From an uncultured Bacilli bacterium (lineage in GTDB: Bacteria; Bacillota_I; Bacilli_A; RF39; UBA660), in NCBI GenBank assembly GCA_947630095.1, contig CANRGI010000091.1:1-5365 (forward strand): 5,365 bases of DNA, in the 5' to 3' direction. A program made the translations under genes and the position numbers. Shown here one piece after another: positions 1-5,154 of the stretch. The notes beneath the pieces are model-generated. The model had not been told where the DNA came from. It did not search any database and saw only the letters and a list, made by a program, of their open reading frames with translations. Positions within the stretch are counted from its first letter, which is position 1; every line of letters starts with the position of its first letter.

Positions 1-97
1 CTGTATCAATTTTATCTGTAGTAATTGCTTCATATCTATTTCTAAAAGTCTTCTTTCCTTTACCAATAACAGCCTTAGTTACAATTTCTTTAAACAT
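1..97 (-). CDS. cotE: CotE-like outer spore coat protein, N-terminal 32 codons (partial)
   Basis: The minus strand reads ATG at 97 and stays open to the window edge, giving 32 residues that begin MFKEIVTKAVIGKGKKTF. The EI(V/I)TKAVIGKGKK opening is what I recognise as the start of CotE, the morphogenetic protein that organises the outer coat of Bacillus and Clostridium spores. The diagnostic GCWVINH segment should follow just off the window edge. An AGGTGA ribosome binding site (105-110) sits 7 nt before the ATG. The start lies only 51 bp after the miaB stop with no terminator between, so read-through from miaB is likely. A CATATATT stretch just upstream (minus strand, about 116-123) loosely resembles the sigma-E -10 CATACAnT, but I see no matching -35. 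The miaB-cotE order supports the call. The assignment rests on a short N terminus, so it is probable rather than certain. Confidence 0.72.
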   Translation of the reverse strand, partial: MFKEIVTKAVIGKGKKTFRNRYEAITTDKIDT

Positions 98-104
98 AAT
101 ATAT

Positions 105-110
105 TCACCT
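105..110 (-). promoter_or_regulatory. Ribosome binding site of cotE
   Basis: AGGTGA on the minus strand, 7 nt before the ATG at 97. It confirms that the partial coding region at the left edge is a real gene start and fixes its start codon. Confidence 0.75.
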
Positions 111-148
111 AGTATAATATATGTTTTAATTATTTTTTTGTACCTAAA

Positions 149-1564
149 TTATTTTTTATACACCCCGTCTAAACTAAAACTTTTAGCAGTTTCTATTTCT
201 ACATCTACTATCTTACCTATTATATCCTCTTCACTTTCTATATTTACTAATTTCATATTTTCAGTATACCCCATATACTTACTATCGTCTTTTTCGCTTA
301 ACCCTAATACTAAACATTTATGTATTTTACCTACTTCATTTTTATTAGATAAATTACTATATTGATTAACTAATTTATTTAATCTTTGTAATCTTTCTTC
401 TTTTACACTAATAGGTGTATTATCTTCTAATTTACTAGCAGGAGTACCCTCTCTAGGACTAAATATAAATGTATAAGCCCCATCAAATTTACAAGTATTA
501 ACTATATCTAAAGTTTCTTCAAAATCTTCTTCACTTTCACTAGGAAACCCTACTATTATATCAGTTGTAATACTTACTCCCTTTACTTTTTCTCTTATTT
601 TATTATATAAAGTTAAATATTCTTCTTTTGTATATCTTCTACCCATAAGTTTTAAAATTCTATTACTTCCTGACTGAATAGGTAAATGTACATAAGGCAT
701 CACATTATCGCATTCACTTATTGCATTTATCATATCTTCTGTAAAGTCCCAAGGATGACTTGTTACAAATCTAATTCTATCTATATTTGTTTTACTTACA
801 TCTCTAAGCAAATTAGCAAGTGTATAATCACTATATAAATCTTTTCCATACGCGTTTACATTTTGCCCTAATAAAGTTACTTCTTTATATCCTTCTTCTT
901 TTAACTTTTCTACTTCACTTATTATATCTTCTCTTTTCCTACTCCTTTGAGTTCCTCTAGTATAAGGCACTATACAATATGTACAAAATTTATCACACCC
1001 ATATATAATATCAACCCAAGCAGTATACTTACTATCCCTTCTAACAGGCATATCTTCACATACATTACCATTTATACTATATACTTCTATATTTTGTTTA
1101 TTACTTTTAACTCTTTCATTTATAACATTTATCATATTATCTATATTATGTGTACCAAAAACAAAGTCTACATATTTATATTTAGACATAATCACGTCTA
1201 CTACACTTTCTTCCTGAGCCATACACCCACATATTCCAACGAGTAAATCAGGTCTATCTTCTTTCATTTTCTTAATAAGCCCCATAAACCCAAATACTTT
1301 ATCGTGAGCATTTTCTCTTATCGCACAAGTGTTTAAAATGATTAAGTCTGCTTCTTTCATTTCTTCTGTTTCTATTAACCCTTGATTACTTAATATCCCT
1401 TTTATCCTCTCACCATCGTGTTCATTCATTTGACATCCATAAGTCCTAACAAAGTATTTTTTTCCTACTAAAGTTTTATCTATTTTAACATTTTCATATT
1501 TATAATTTATAACTTCTTTATTTTTATCACGCTTTTTAGCATCTAACATATTAGGTAATTTCAT
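149..1564 (-). CDS. miaB: tRNA-2-methylthio-N6-dimethylallyladenosine synthase MiaB
   Basis: MiaB is a cytoplasmic radical-SAM methylthiotransferase that converts i6A37 to ms2i6A37 in tRNAs reading UNN codons, acting after MiaA. From the chosen start the protein is 471 residues. The N-terminal methylthiotransferase domain (about 36-150) begins YFVRTYGCQMNEHDGERI and has the three cluster cysteines C44, C80 (NTCAIRENA) and C114 (GCMAQ). The radical-SAM core has C190-x3-C194-x2-C197 in YGCDKFCTYCIVPYTRG, followed by LLGQNVNAYG, HLPIQSGSNRILKLMGR and TTDIIVGFPSE. A TRAM RNA-binding domain closes the protein (about 407-469). Length is slightly above usual because of a charged 35-residue N-terminal extension. 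The frame is open from an ATG at 1585, but that codon has no ribosome binding site and lies at the predicted transcription start. AGAAGG sits 10 nt before the ATG at 1564, so I use 1564. cotE follows 51 bp downstream. Confidence 0.97.
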   Translation of the reverse strand: MKLPNMLDAKKRDKNKEVINYKYENVKIDKTLVGKKYFVRTYGCQMNEHDGERIKGILSNQGLIETEEMKEADLIILNTCAIRENAHDKVFGFMGLIKKMKEDRPDLLVGICGCMAQEESVVDVIMSKYKYVDFVFGTHNIDNMINVINERVKSNKQNIEVYSINGNVCEDMPVRRDSKYTAWVDIIYGCDKFCTYCIVPYTRGTQRSRKREDIISEVEKLKEEGYKEVTLLGQNVNAYGKDLYSDYTLANLLRDVSKTNIDRIRFVTSHPWDFTEDMINAISECDNVMPYVHLPIQSGSNRILKLMGRRYTKEEYLTLYNKIREKVKGVSITTDIIVGFPSESEEDFEETLDIVNTCKFDGAYTFIFSPREGTPASKLEDNTPISVKEERLQRLNKLVNQYSNLSNKNEVGKIHKCLVLGLSEKDDSKYMGYTENMKLVNIESEEDIIGKIVDVEIETAKSFSLDGVYKK

Positions 1565-1574
1565 AATATAACAA

Positions 1575-1580
1575 CCTTCT
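1575..1580 (-). promoter_or_regulatory. Ribosome binding site that decides the miaB start
   Basis: AGAAGG on the minus strand with a 10-nt spacer to the ATG at 1564. No purine-rich site precedes the in-frame ATG at 1585, so this site selects the start seven codons further in. Confidence 0.75.
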
Positions 1581-1592
1581 TTCATTTAATAG

Positions 1593-1621
1593 ATTATATC
1601 ACTTTAAAATAAAAAAGACAA
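1593..1621 (-). promoter_or_regulatory. Sigma-A promoter of miaB with extended -10
   Basis: Minus strand: -35 TTGTCT (1616-1621), 17-bp spacer, -10 TATAAT (1593-1598), preceded by TGA, which gives an extended -10 (TGnTATAAT). The predicted transcription start is near 1586, leaving a leader of about 20 nt that carries the AGAAGG site. The -35 box lies inside the 3' arm of the terminator hairpin of the upstream gene, so the gene boundary is very compact. Transcripts of miaB and probably cotE would start here. Confidence 0.7.
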
Positions 1622-1651
1622 CTGAACTTATCAGTTATTATATGTCTTTTT
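1605..1651 (-). terminator. Intrinsic terminator of the coiled-coil gene (bulged hairpin)
   Basis: Read on the minus strand, an upper stem AACTGA/TCAGTT (1631-1636 with 1620-1625) closes a 5-nt loop. A lower stem AAAAAGAC/GTCTTTTT (1644-1651 with 1612-1619) extends it, with a 7-nt ATATAAT bulge on the 5' side, and a T-rich run TTTTTTATTTT follows. The 5' arm covers the last codons, and the stop TGA is the end of the upper stem. An in-frame TAA follows directly, giving tandem stops. Low stem G+C and the bulge make efficiency uncertain. Confidence 0.6.
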
Positions 1652-2485
1652 ATATTCTTGATTTAATTCTATTTCTAACTCTTTTATCTCTTCTATACTT
1701 ATAGTTTCACTATTTATTATATCATTTAACTTTTCACTACTTACTTCCCCATTTAAACTTGCTTCTTTTGAGTATTCAGTTTCTTTTCTATCTTTTCTAT
1801 CATAAACTTTTCTTTTACCTGTTTCTATATTTTCTCCATTAAATTTTACAAAATTTAACCATTCATACTCTATATAATAGTTATCGTCATAAGCCTTAAT
1901 ATCTACTTCTGCACCTAATATTTGCCCATTTAAAACATTATAGTAGCGATTTGAATACCCATTAATTTGTAATTTATCCATATCTACTGGTAAATCTTCA
2001 AAACTGCTTTCATACTCTTTTTTAAAGTATCCCGGTATTGCTTTAATAGCCTTAAATGCTATATATTTATGTGTTTCTTCTTCATTAACAGTTAAAACAT
2101 ATAAATCATTTACATTAAATTCTTTATTTTCTTTAAAATATTTATTAACTATATAATCATTATGTGAATTTAACATAGATAAATTAAATATTATATCGTT
2201 TCCTCTTTCTAAATTATTATTAATTTCTTTTTCTAATCTTTCATTATCACTTTCTAACTTCTCGTTATCTCTTTCTAATCTTTGATTATTCTCTTCTTCC
2301 TCTATTCTGTTATTACTTTCACTTTCTAATTCATTTTTATAGTACTCTACTACACTTTCTAAAGTATCTACTTCTTCTAATAAATATTTATTATCTTTAT
2401 TCTTTTTATAAGAATTCCCTACACTAGAAAGAGTTATAACTGCCGCGATTAAAGCAAAAACATTTCTTTTATCAATTTTTTTCAT
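1631..2485 (-). CDS. Hypothetical N-terminally anchored or secreted coiled-coil protein, 284 aa
   Basis: I do not recognise the family. Residues 1-8 are basic (MKKIDKRN) and are followed by a hydrophobic segment of about 16 residues (9-24), which fits an uncleaved signal anchor or a signal peptide. Basic residues on both sides (KKNKDNK after it) leave the topology unclear. Residues 35-95 are highly charged and predicted coiled coil, including near-identical heptads LERDNEK, LESDNER and LEKEINN with Leu at 70, 77 and 84. The remaining 190 residues look globular, rich in Tyr, Asn and Asp, with alternating strand-like segments and a Glu-rich C-terminal helix (262-280). There are no cysteines or catalytic signatures. 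AAGGGGG (2494-2500) sits 8 nt before the ATG, which fixes the start. The gene has a consensus promoter overlapping the end of the 105-aa gene and its own terminator, so it can be expressed alone. A cell-surface or envelope role is inference only. Confidence 0.88.
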   Translation of the reverse strand: MKKIDKRNVFALIAAVITLSSVGNSYKKNKDNKYLLEEVDTLESVVEYYKNELESESNNRIEEEENNQRLERDNEKLESDNERLEKEINNNLERGNDIIFNLSMLNSHNDYIVNKYFKENKEFNVNDLYVLTVNEEETHKYIAFKAIKAIPGYFKKEYESSFEDLPVDMDKLQINGYSNRYYNVLNGQILGAEVDIKAYDDNYYIEYEWLNFVKFNGENIETGKRKVYDRKDRKETEYSKEASLNGEVSSEKLNDIINSETISIEEIKELEIELNQEYKKTYNN

Positions 2486-2493
2486 ATCAATAT

Positions 2494-2500
2494 CCCCCTT
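2494..2500 (-). promoter_or_regulatory. Strong ribosome binding site of the coiled-coil gene
   Basis: AAGGGGG on the minus strand, 8 nt before the ATG at 2485. It is one of the most G-rich stretches in this AT-rich window and suggests efficient translation. Confidence 0.75.
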
Positions 2501-2512
2501 TAACGAGTAGAT

Positions 2513-2541
2513 ATTATATCAAATAAAGTACAAAATGTCAA
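2513..2541 (-). promoter_or_regulatory. Full-consensus sigma-A promoter of the coiled-coil gene
   Basis: Minus strand: -35 TTGACA (2536-2541), exactly 17 bp, -10 TATAAT (2513-2518), plus a TGA extended -10 motif. Both hexamers match consensus perfectly. The -10 is centred in a small dyad, GATATAATATC. The -35 overlaps the TGA stop of the 105-aa gene (2538-2540). Predicted transcription start is near 2506, giving a leader of about 20 nt containing the AAGGGGG site. Confidence 0.85.
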
Positions 2542-2855
2542 ATTTTCTTAATATCAATTATATCACTTATCTTAATACTTTCATTTTTTATAGTAAGTAA
2601 ACTATCATTATTTTTAGCAATAAGCACTACTTCCTTATCCCCATCTTTAGTAGTAACTATAGCATTTACTTTATATATAAAGTTTCCACTAAATAAATCA
2701 TTTATCTTCTTTTTTATTATAATAGATTTTATATTATCATTAATTACATTATTTTTATTTACTTGATTATTAGTACTAGAGTAATAAGTTTCTAAATTAT
2801 TATTTACTACACTAGCATTTTTATTAGCAAATACATTAGGTAATTTTTTATTCAT
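2538..2855 (-). CDS. Hypothetical protein, 105 aa, basic N terminus and small beta-rich C terminus
   Basis: I cannot give it a function. The N-terminal half (MNKKLPNVFANKN, then an Asn/Ser/Val-rich stretch to about residue 45) looks disordered. The C-terminal half (about 46-105) has alternating strands ending in an L-T-I-K-N-x-S-I-K-I-S-D-I-I-D-I pattern typical of a small beta-barrel. That half loosely resembles the C-terminal part of the YolD-like protein at 4236-4544 (strand, turn with DG/NG, strand, then I-x-I-x-N-x-x-I-x-x-x-x-I-x-x-I), but identity is low. There is no signal peptide or membrane segment, so it is likely cytoplasmic. AGAGGTG (2860-2866) lies 4 nt before the ATG and supports this start. 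It is transcribed divergently from the Y-family polymerase. The coiled-coil gene lies 52 bp downstream with no terminator between, so the two may be partly co-transcribed. Confidence 0.85.
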   Translation of the reverse strand: MNKKLPNVFANKNASVVNNNLETYYSSTNNQVNKNNVINDNIKSIIIKKKINDLFSGNFIYKVNAIVTTKDGDKEVVLIAKNNDSLLTIKNESIKISDIIDIKKI

Positions 2856-2895
2856 ACCACACCTCTAATTAATAGTATTCTTATATTTTAAAATA

Positions 2896-2924
2896 ATTAC
2901 ACAATTTTACCATTTGAAAGACAA
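2896..2924 (-). promoter_or_regulatory. Possible promoter of the 105-aa gene
   Basis: Minus strand: TTGTCT (2919-2924), 17 bp, TGTAAT (2896-2901). A competing -10 is the extended form TGGTAAAAT (2904-2912), which lacks a good -35. Either way, the control elements overlap those of the divergent polymerase promoter, so the two RNA polymerases could compete. The match is modest, and AT-rich DNA offers many alternatives. Confidence 0.35.
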
Positions 2925-2942
2925 ACACTAATATGATATACT
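2914..2942 (+). promoter_or_regulatory. Sigma-A promoter of the polymerase-yolD operon
   Basis: TTGAAA (2914-2919), 17-bp spacer, TATACT (2937-2942), with TGA directly before the -10 (extended -10). Predicted transcription start is near 2949. This places the in-frame ATG at 2933 inside the promoter and leaves the ATG at 2975 as the first usable start. The 7-mer GACAAAC occurs in the spacer (2920-2926) and again just past the start site (2951-2957). No GAAC-n4-GTTC LexA box is seen. Confidence 0.75.
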
Positions 2943-2957
2943 TGATTTATGACAAAC

Positions 2958-2963
2958 AAAAGG
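2958..2963 (+). promoter_or_regulatory. Ribosome binding site that decides the polymerase start
   Basis: AAAAGG, 11 nt before the ATG at 2975. The spacing is on the long side, so translation may be modest. The upstream in-frame ATG at 2933 has no comparable site and lies before the predicted transcription start. Confidence 0.6.
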
Positions 2964-2974
2964 TTGTGATTTTT

Positions 2975-4225
2975 ATGGAAGAAAGAAATATATTATGTAT
3001 TGATATAAAAAGTTTTTTTGCATCAGTCGAGTGCATTAAACTAGGCTTAGATCCTTTTACTACTCCACTTTTAGTTGCAGATAAAAACCGTGGAAATGGT
3101 GCAATTACACTAGCAGTTACTCCTTATCTAAAAGAAAAAGGCGTTCCTTCAAGAGGTAGACTATATGAAATACCTAAAAATATTAAATATATTATAGTAA
3201 ACCCTCATATGAGTTTATATGCGAGTGTTAGTAAATCTATAATAAATATATTCTTAGATTTTATCTCAAAAGAAGATTTACACGTTTACTCAATAGACGA
3301 GTCATTTTTAGATGTAACTGATTATCTTAAATTATATAAAATGGACGATTTAACTCTTGCTAAGAAAATAATGCAAACTATAAAAGAAAAAACAGGCTTA
3401 ACTTCCACTTGTGGAATAGGCCCAAATATGTTACTTGCCAAAATAGCATTAGATATTGAGTCTAAAACAAGTCCTGATTTCATAGCAAAATGGACTTATT
3501 CTGATATCAAAACTAAACTATGGAACATCTCTCCCTTAGATAAAATGTGGGGAATAGGCCCTAAGACCATGAAAAAACTTAATGATTTAGGAATTAAAAA
3601 GGTAGGAGACATTAATAAATACCCAGTATCTTTTTATAAAAAACGTTTTGGTGAGTTAGGAGAAGAACTATGGTTACACGCAAATGGAATAGATATAAGC
3701 AATATAAAAAAGGAAAACTTAGATACAGAAAATAAAAGTTATGGAATAAGTCAAGTTCTATATCAAGACTATACTATTGCTTCTACTCCTTTAATAATAA
3801 AAGAAATGTCTTCTAAATTAGCAAAAAGATTAAGAGAAAATAAAAAAGTATGTAATACTGTAAGTTTCGGTTTATCTTATTCTAAAGATATAAGTAAATT
3901 CTTCCATCACACTAGAAAACTAGGAGAAAACACTTGTGACGAAGATAAAATTTATAATGCTTGTATGAATATTTTTGATAATTATGTTACTGATTTACCA
4001 ATTAGAAAAATCTCTATAATAGCAAGCGGTATTGAAGATAATAATTATATGCAATTAAATCTATTTGAACCTATAAATGAAATAGAAGAAAAAAATAAAT
4101 TAAATGAAATTATAGATAATTTAGGTAATAAATTCGGAGATAATGTCTTACTAAAAGCATCTAGTCTCCTTGACTATAGCACGATTAAAGAAAGAAATAA
4201 CAAAATAGCAGGACATAATAAATAA
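2975..4225 (+). CDS. Y-family translesion DNA polymerase, UvrX/YqjW-DinB type
   Basis: This is an error-prone DNA polymerase that extends past template lesions at stalled forks, acting on the nucleoid with the beta sliding clamp. The 416-residue protein from the ATG at 2975 is full length for the family. The palm and fingers start with LCIDIKSFFASVE: D10 is the first metal ligand and F15 the expected steric gate against ribonucleotides. YSIDESFLDVT carries the second metal pair D108/E109. STCGIGPNMLLAKIALD (about 144-160) and MWGIGPKTMKKLNDLGI (191-207, helix-hairpin-helix) follow, then the little-finger domain (about 255-352). QLNLF (360-364) is a beta-clamp-binding motif. The tail ends with ASSLLDYSTIKERNNKIAGH, typical of UvrX/YqjW-like members. 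No catalytic residue is missing. yolD follows after 10 bp, the usual partner in Firmicutes. The frame also opens at 2933, but that ATG lies inside the promoter. The family is certain; the exact subfamily name is less so. Confidence 0.95.
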   Translation: MEERNILCIDIKSFFASVECIKLGLDPFTTPLLVADKNRGNGAITLAVTPYLKEKGVPSRGRLYEIPKNIKYIIVNPHMSLYASVSKSIINIFLDFISKEDLHVYSIDESFLDVTDYLKLYKMDDLTLAKKIMQTIKEKTGLTSTCGIGPNMLLAKIALDIESKTSPDFIAKWTYSDIKTKLWNISPLDKMWGIGPKTMKKLNDLGIKKVGDINKYPVSFYKKRFGELGEELWLHANGIDISNIKKENLDTENKSYGISQVLYQDYTIASTPLIIKEMSSKLAKRLRENKKVCNTVSFGLSYSKDISKFFHHTRKLGENTCDEDKIYNACMNIFDNYVTDLPIRKISIIASGIEDNNYMQLNLFEPINEIEEKNKLNEIIDNLGNKFGDNVLLKASSLLDYSTIKERNNKIAGHNK

Positions 4226-4235
4226 TGGTGATATT

Positions 4236-4544
4236 ATGAGAGGTATGATAAAATGGAAACCTTTTAATTCTATAATTTCTAAAAAAGATTTAATTGAAAT
4301 AGAAACTAAAAGAAATTTAATTAATAAACCTATTATAATGGAAGATAGAATAATAAAAATAGATAACACTATTAAAACTTCTTTACAATATAATCTTGAT
4401 GTAACTATAAAATATTTTAAAAATGGTAAACTCTATAACATAACTGGTAAAATAGAACATATAAATATAATAGAAAAATATATACTAATTAATAATAATC
4501 GTATATATTTTAAAAACTTAATAAATATAGATACTATTTCCTAA
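4236..4544 (+). CDS. yolD: YolD-like small protein, partner of the Y-family polymerase
   Basis: The 102-residue protein opens with MRGMIKWKPF, the R-G-M-I-K-W-x-P-F signature of the YolD-like family (Pfam PF08863). A central helical part (about 11-50) leads into a beta-rich half, VTIKYFKNGKLYNITGKIEHI, and ends in a strand pattern I-L-I-N-N-N-R-I-Y-F-K-N-L-I-N-I. Family members usually sit next to UvrX-type polymerases and have been predicted to play a role comparable to UmuD with UmuC. The biochemical function is not settled. GGTG (4227-4230) in the 10-bp gap provides the ribosome binding site, 5 nt before the ATG, so it is almost certainly co-translated with the polymerase from one mRNA. 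There is no signal peptide or membrane segment. The last 11 bp overlap the 3' end of the convergent transglutaminase-like gene, and no terminator separates them. Confidence 0.9.
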   Translation: MRGMIKWKPFNSIISKKDLIEIETKRNLINKPIIMEDRIIKIDNTIKTSLQYNLDVTIKYFKNGKLYNITGKIEHINIIEKYILINNNRIYFKNLINIDTIS

Positions 4545-5031
4545 TTATCATATTATCATAATAATCTATTAATTCATAATTTTGTTTAAATATTGTATCT
4601 ATATCATACTTTCTAACTACTATATGCCCTAGTTTCAAAAAAGATTTACTACTACCTATTATTACTAATGATGTATCTATTAATGTATCCCCTACTTCTA
4701 CATAAAAGTGTCCTCCGTATGTAGACCCGCTAGTGCCTTTTAAAAAATTATTAACACACCCCACTGCTTCACTATATATCCCAAATTTATCTAAAAGCAT
4801 TACTAAATGAAAAGCACACATTTTGCATCTTCCCTCATTTAAATCTAAATGAAATAAATCTTTAAAAGCAAATGGTTCATTATTTATAACTATACTAGAC
4901 TTATCTCTATTTATAAACTCCCAAAGTTCTTTTGGAAATTCTCTAATCTCCCCATTTTCTAAAAGATTATTAAATATTTTCTTAAATTCTTTATTACTAC
5001 TAATTAATTCATTTCTAAATTTATATGACAT
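4534..5031 (-). CDS. Small transglutaminase-like (papain-fold) protein, 165 aa
   Basis: From the ATG at 5031 the protein has 165 residues and lacks a signal peptide or membrane segment. The middle carries the transglutaminase-like core in the right order: G67-R-C69 followed by a helix AFHLVMLLDKFGIYSEAVG, then H108 in GGHFYVEVGD and D119 in LIDTS. These match the Cys-His-Asp catalytic triad of that superfamily (G-x-C, LL-x-x-x-GI-x-x-x-x-V-x-G, GH-x-x-x-E, D-x-S). C72 is a second nearby cysteine. Members include proteases, amidases and crosslinking enzymes, and I cannot tell which reaction applies or whether it is active. It is shorter than most members, essentially one domain. GAGGGAG (5037-5043) sits 5 nt before this ATG. 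The frame extends upstream to a TTG at 5061, but that lies in the promoter. The gene stands alone, converging on yolD and diverging from the tRNA. Confidence 0.82.
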   Translation of the reverse strand: MSYKFRNELISSNKEFKKIFNNLLENGEIREFPKELWEFINRDKSSIVINNEPFAFKDLFHLDLNEGRCKMCAFHLVMLLDKFGIYSEAVGCVNNFLKGTSGSTYGGHFYVEVGDTLIDTSLVIIGSSKSFLKLGHIVVRKYDIDTIFKQNYELIDYYDNMIIRK

Positions 5032-5036
5032 AATAA

Positions 5037-5043
5037 CTCCCTC
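5037..5043 (-). promoter_or_regulatory. Ribosome binding site that decides the transglutaminase-like start
   Basis: GAGGGAG on the minus strand, 5 nt before the ATG at 5031. The other in-frame starts, ATG at 5049 and TTG at 5061, lie within or before the leader and have no such site. Confidence 0.7.
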
Positions 5044-5051
5044 ATACATTA

Positions 5052-5080
5052 AGTATACCAAATTAAATTTAATTTATAAA
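5052..5080 (-). promoter_or_regulatory. Promoter of the transglutaminase-like gene, with a palindromic spacer
   Basis: Minus strand: -10 TATACT (5052-5057) preceded by TGG (extended -10), 17-bp spacer, weak -35 TTTATA (5075-5080). The spacer is almost wholly occupied by the perfect 16-bp palindrome AAATTAAATTTAATTT (5060-5075). Predicted transcription start is near 5045, just ahead of the GAGGGAG site, so the leader is very short. Confidence 0.6.
5060..5075. repeat. Perfect 16-bp AT-only palindrome in a promoter spacer
   Basis: AAATTAAATTTAATTT equals its own reverse complement. It lies between the -35 and -10 of the transglutaminase-like gene, where a repressor could bind, but A/T-only palindromes arise easily by chance in DNA of this composition. 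Confidence 0.5.
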
Positions 5081-5154
5081 GATTAAAAATAACACATTTT
5101 TGTACCATAAAAAGTATAAAATTATATTTTTTTTAAAAATTTTCTCATTTTATA

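Noticed and set aside
114..148. Sigma-E promoter for cotE in the miaB-cotE gap
   Set aside because: CATATATT resembles a sigma-E -10, but the expected -35 at 14-16 bp is not visible, so it is not listed as a feature.
138..365. Plus-strand open frame of 75 codons
   Set aside because: It lies antisense within miaB, has low-complexity composition and no ribosome binding site. It is a shadow of the real gene.
947..1246. Plus-strand open frame of 99 codons
   Set aside because: It lies antisense to the radical-SAM core of miaB, with Ile/Tyr/Thr-biased composition typical of reverse-strand AT-rich coding DNA.
2880..2975. LexA (SOS) box upstream of the Y-family polymerase
   Set aside because: I looked for GAAC-n4-GTTC and close variants on both strands and found none. 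SOS control by another motif cannot be excluded.
4151..4369. Minus-strand open frame of 72 codons that looks hydrophobic
   Set aside because: It is antisense to the polymerase 3' end and yolD, both of which have clear family motifs. The hydrophobicity comes from reading AT-rich codons backwards.
4541..4600. Bidirectional terminator between yolD and the transglutaminase-like gene
   Set aside because: The sequence holds TTATCATA direct repeats but no convincing inverted repeat followed by a T run on either strand.
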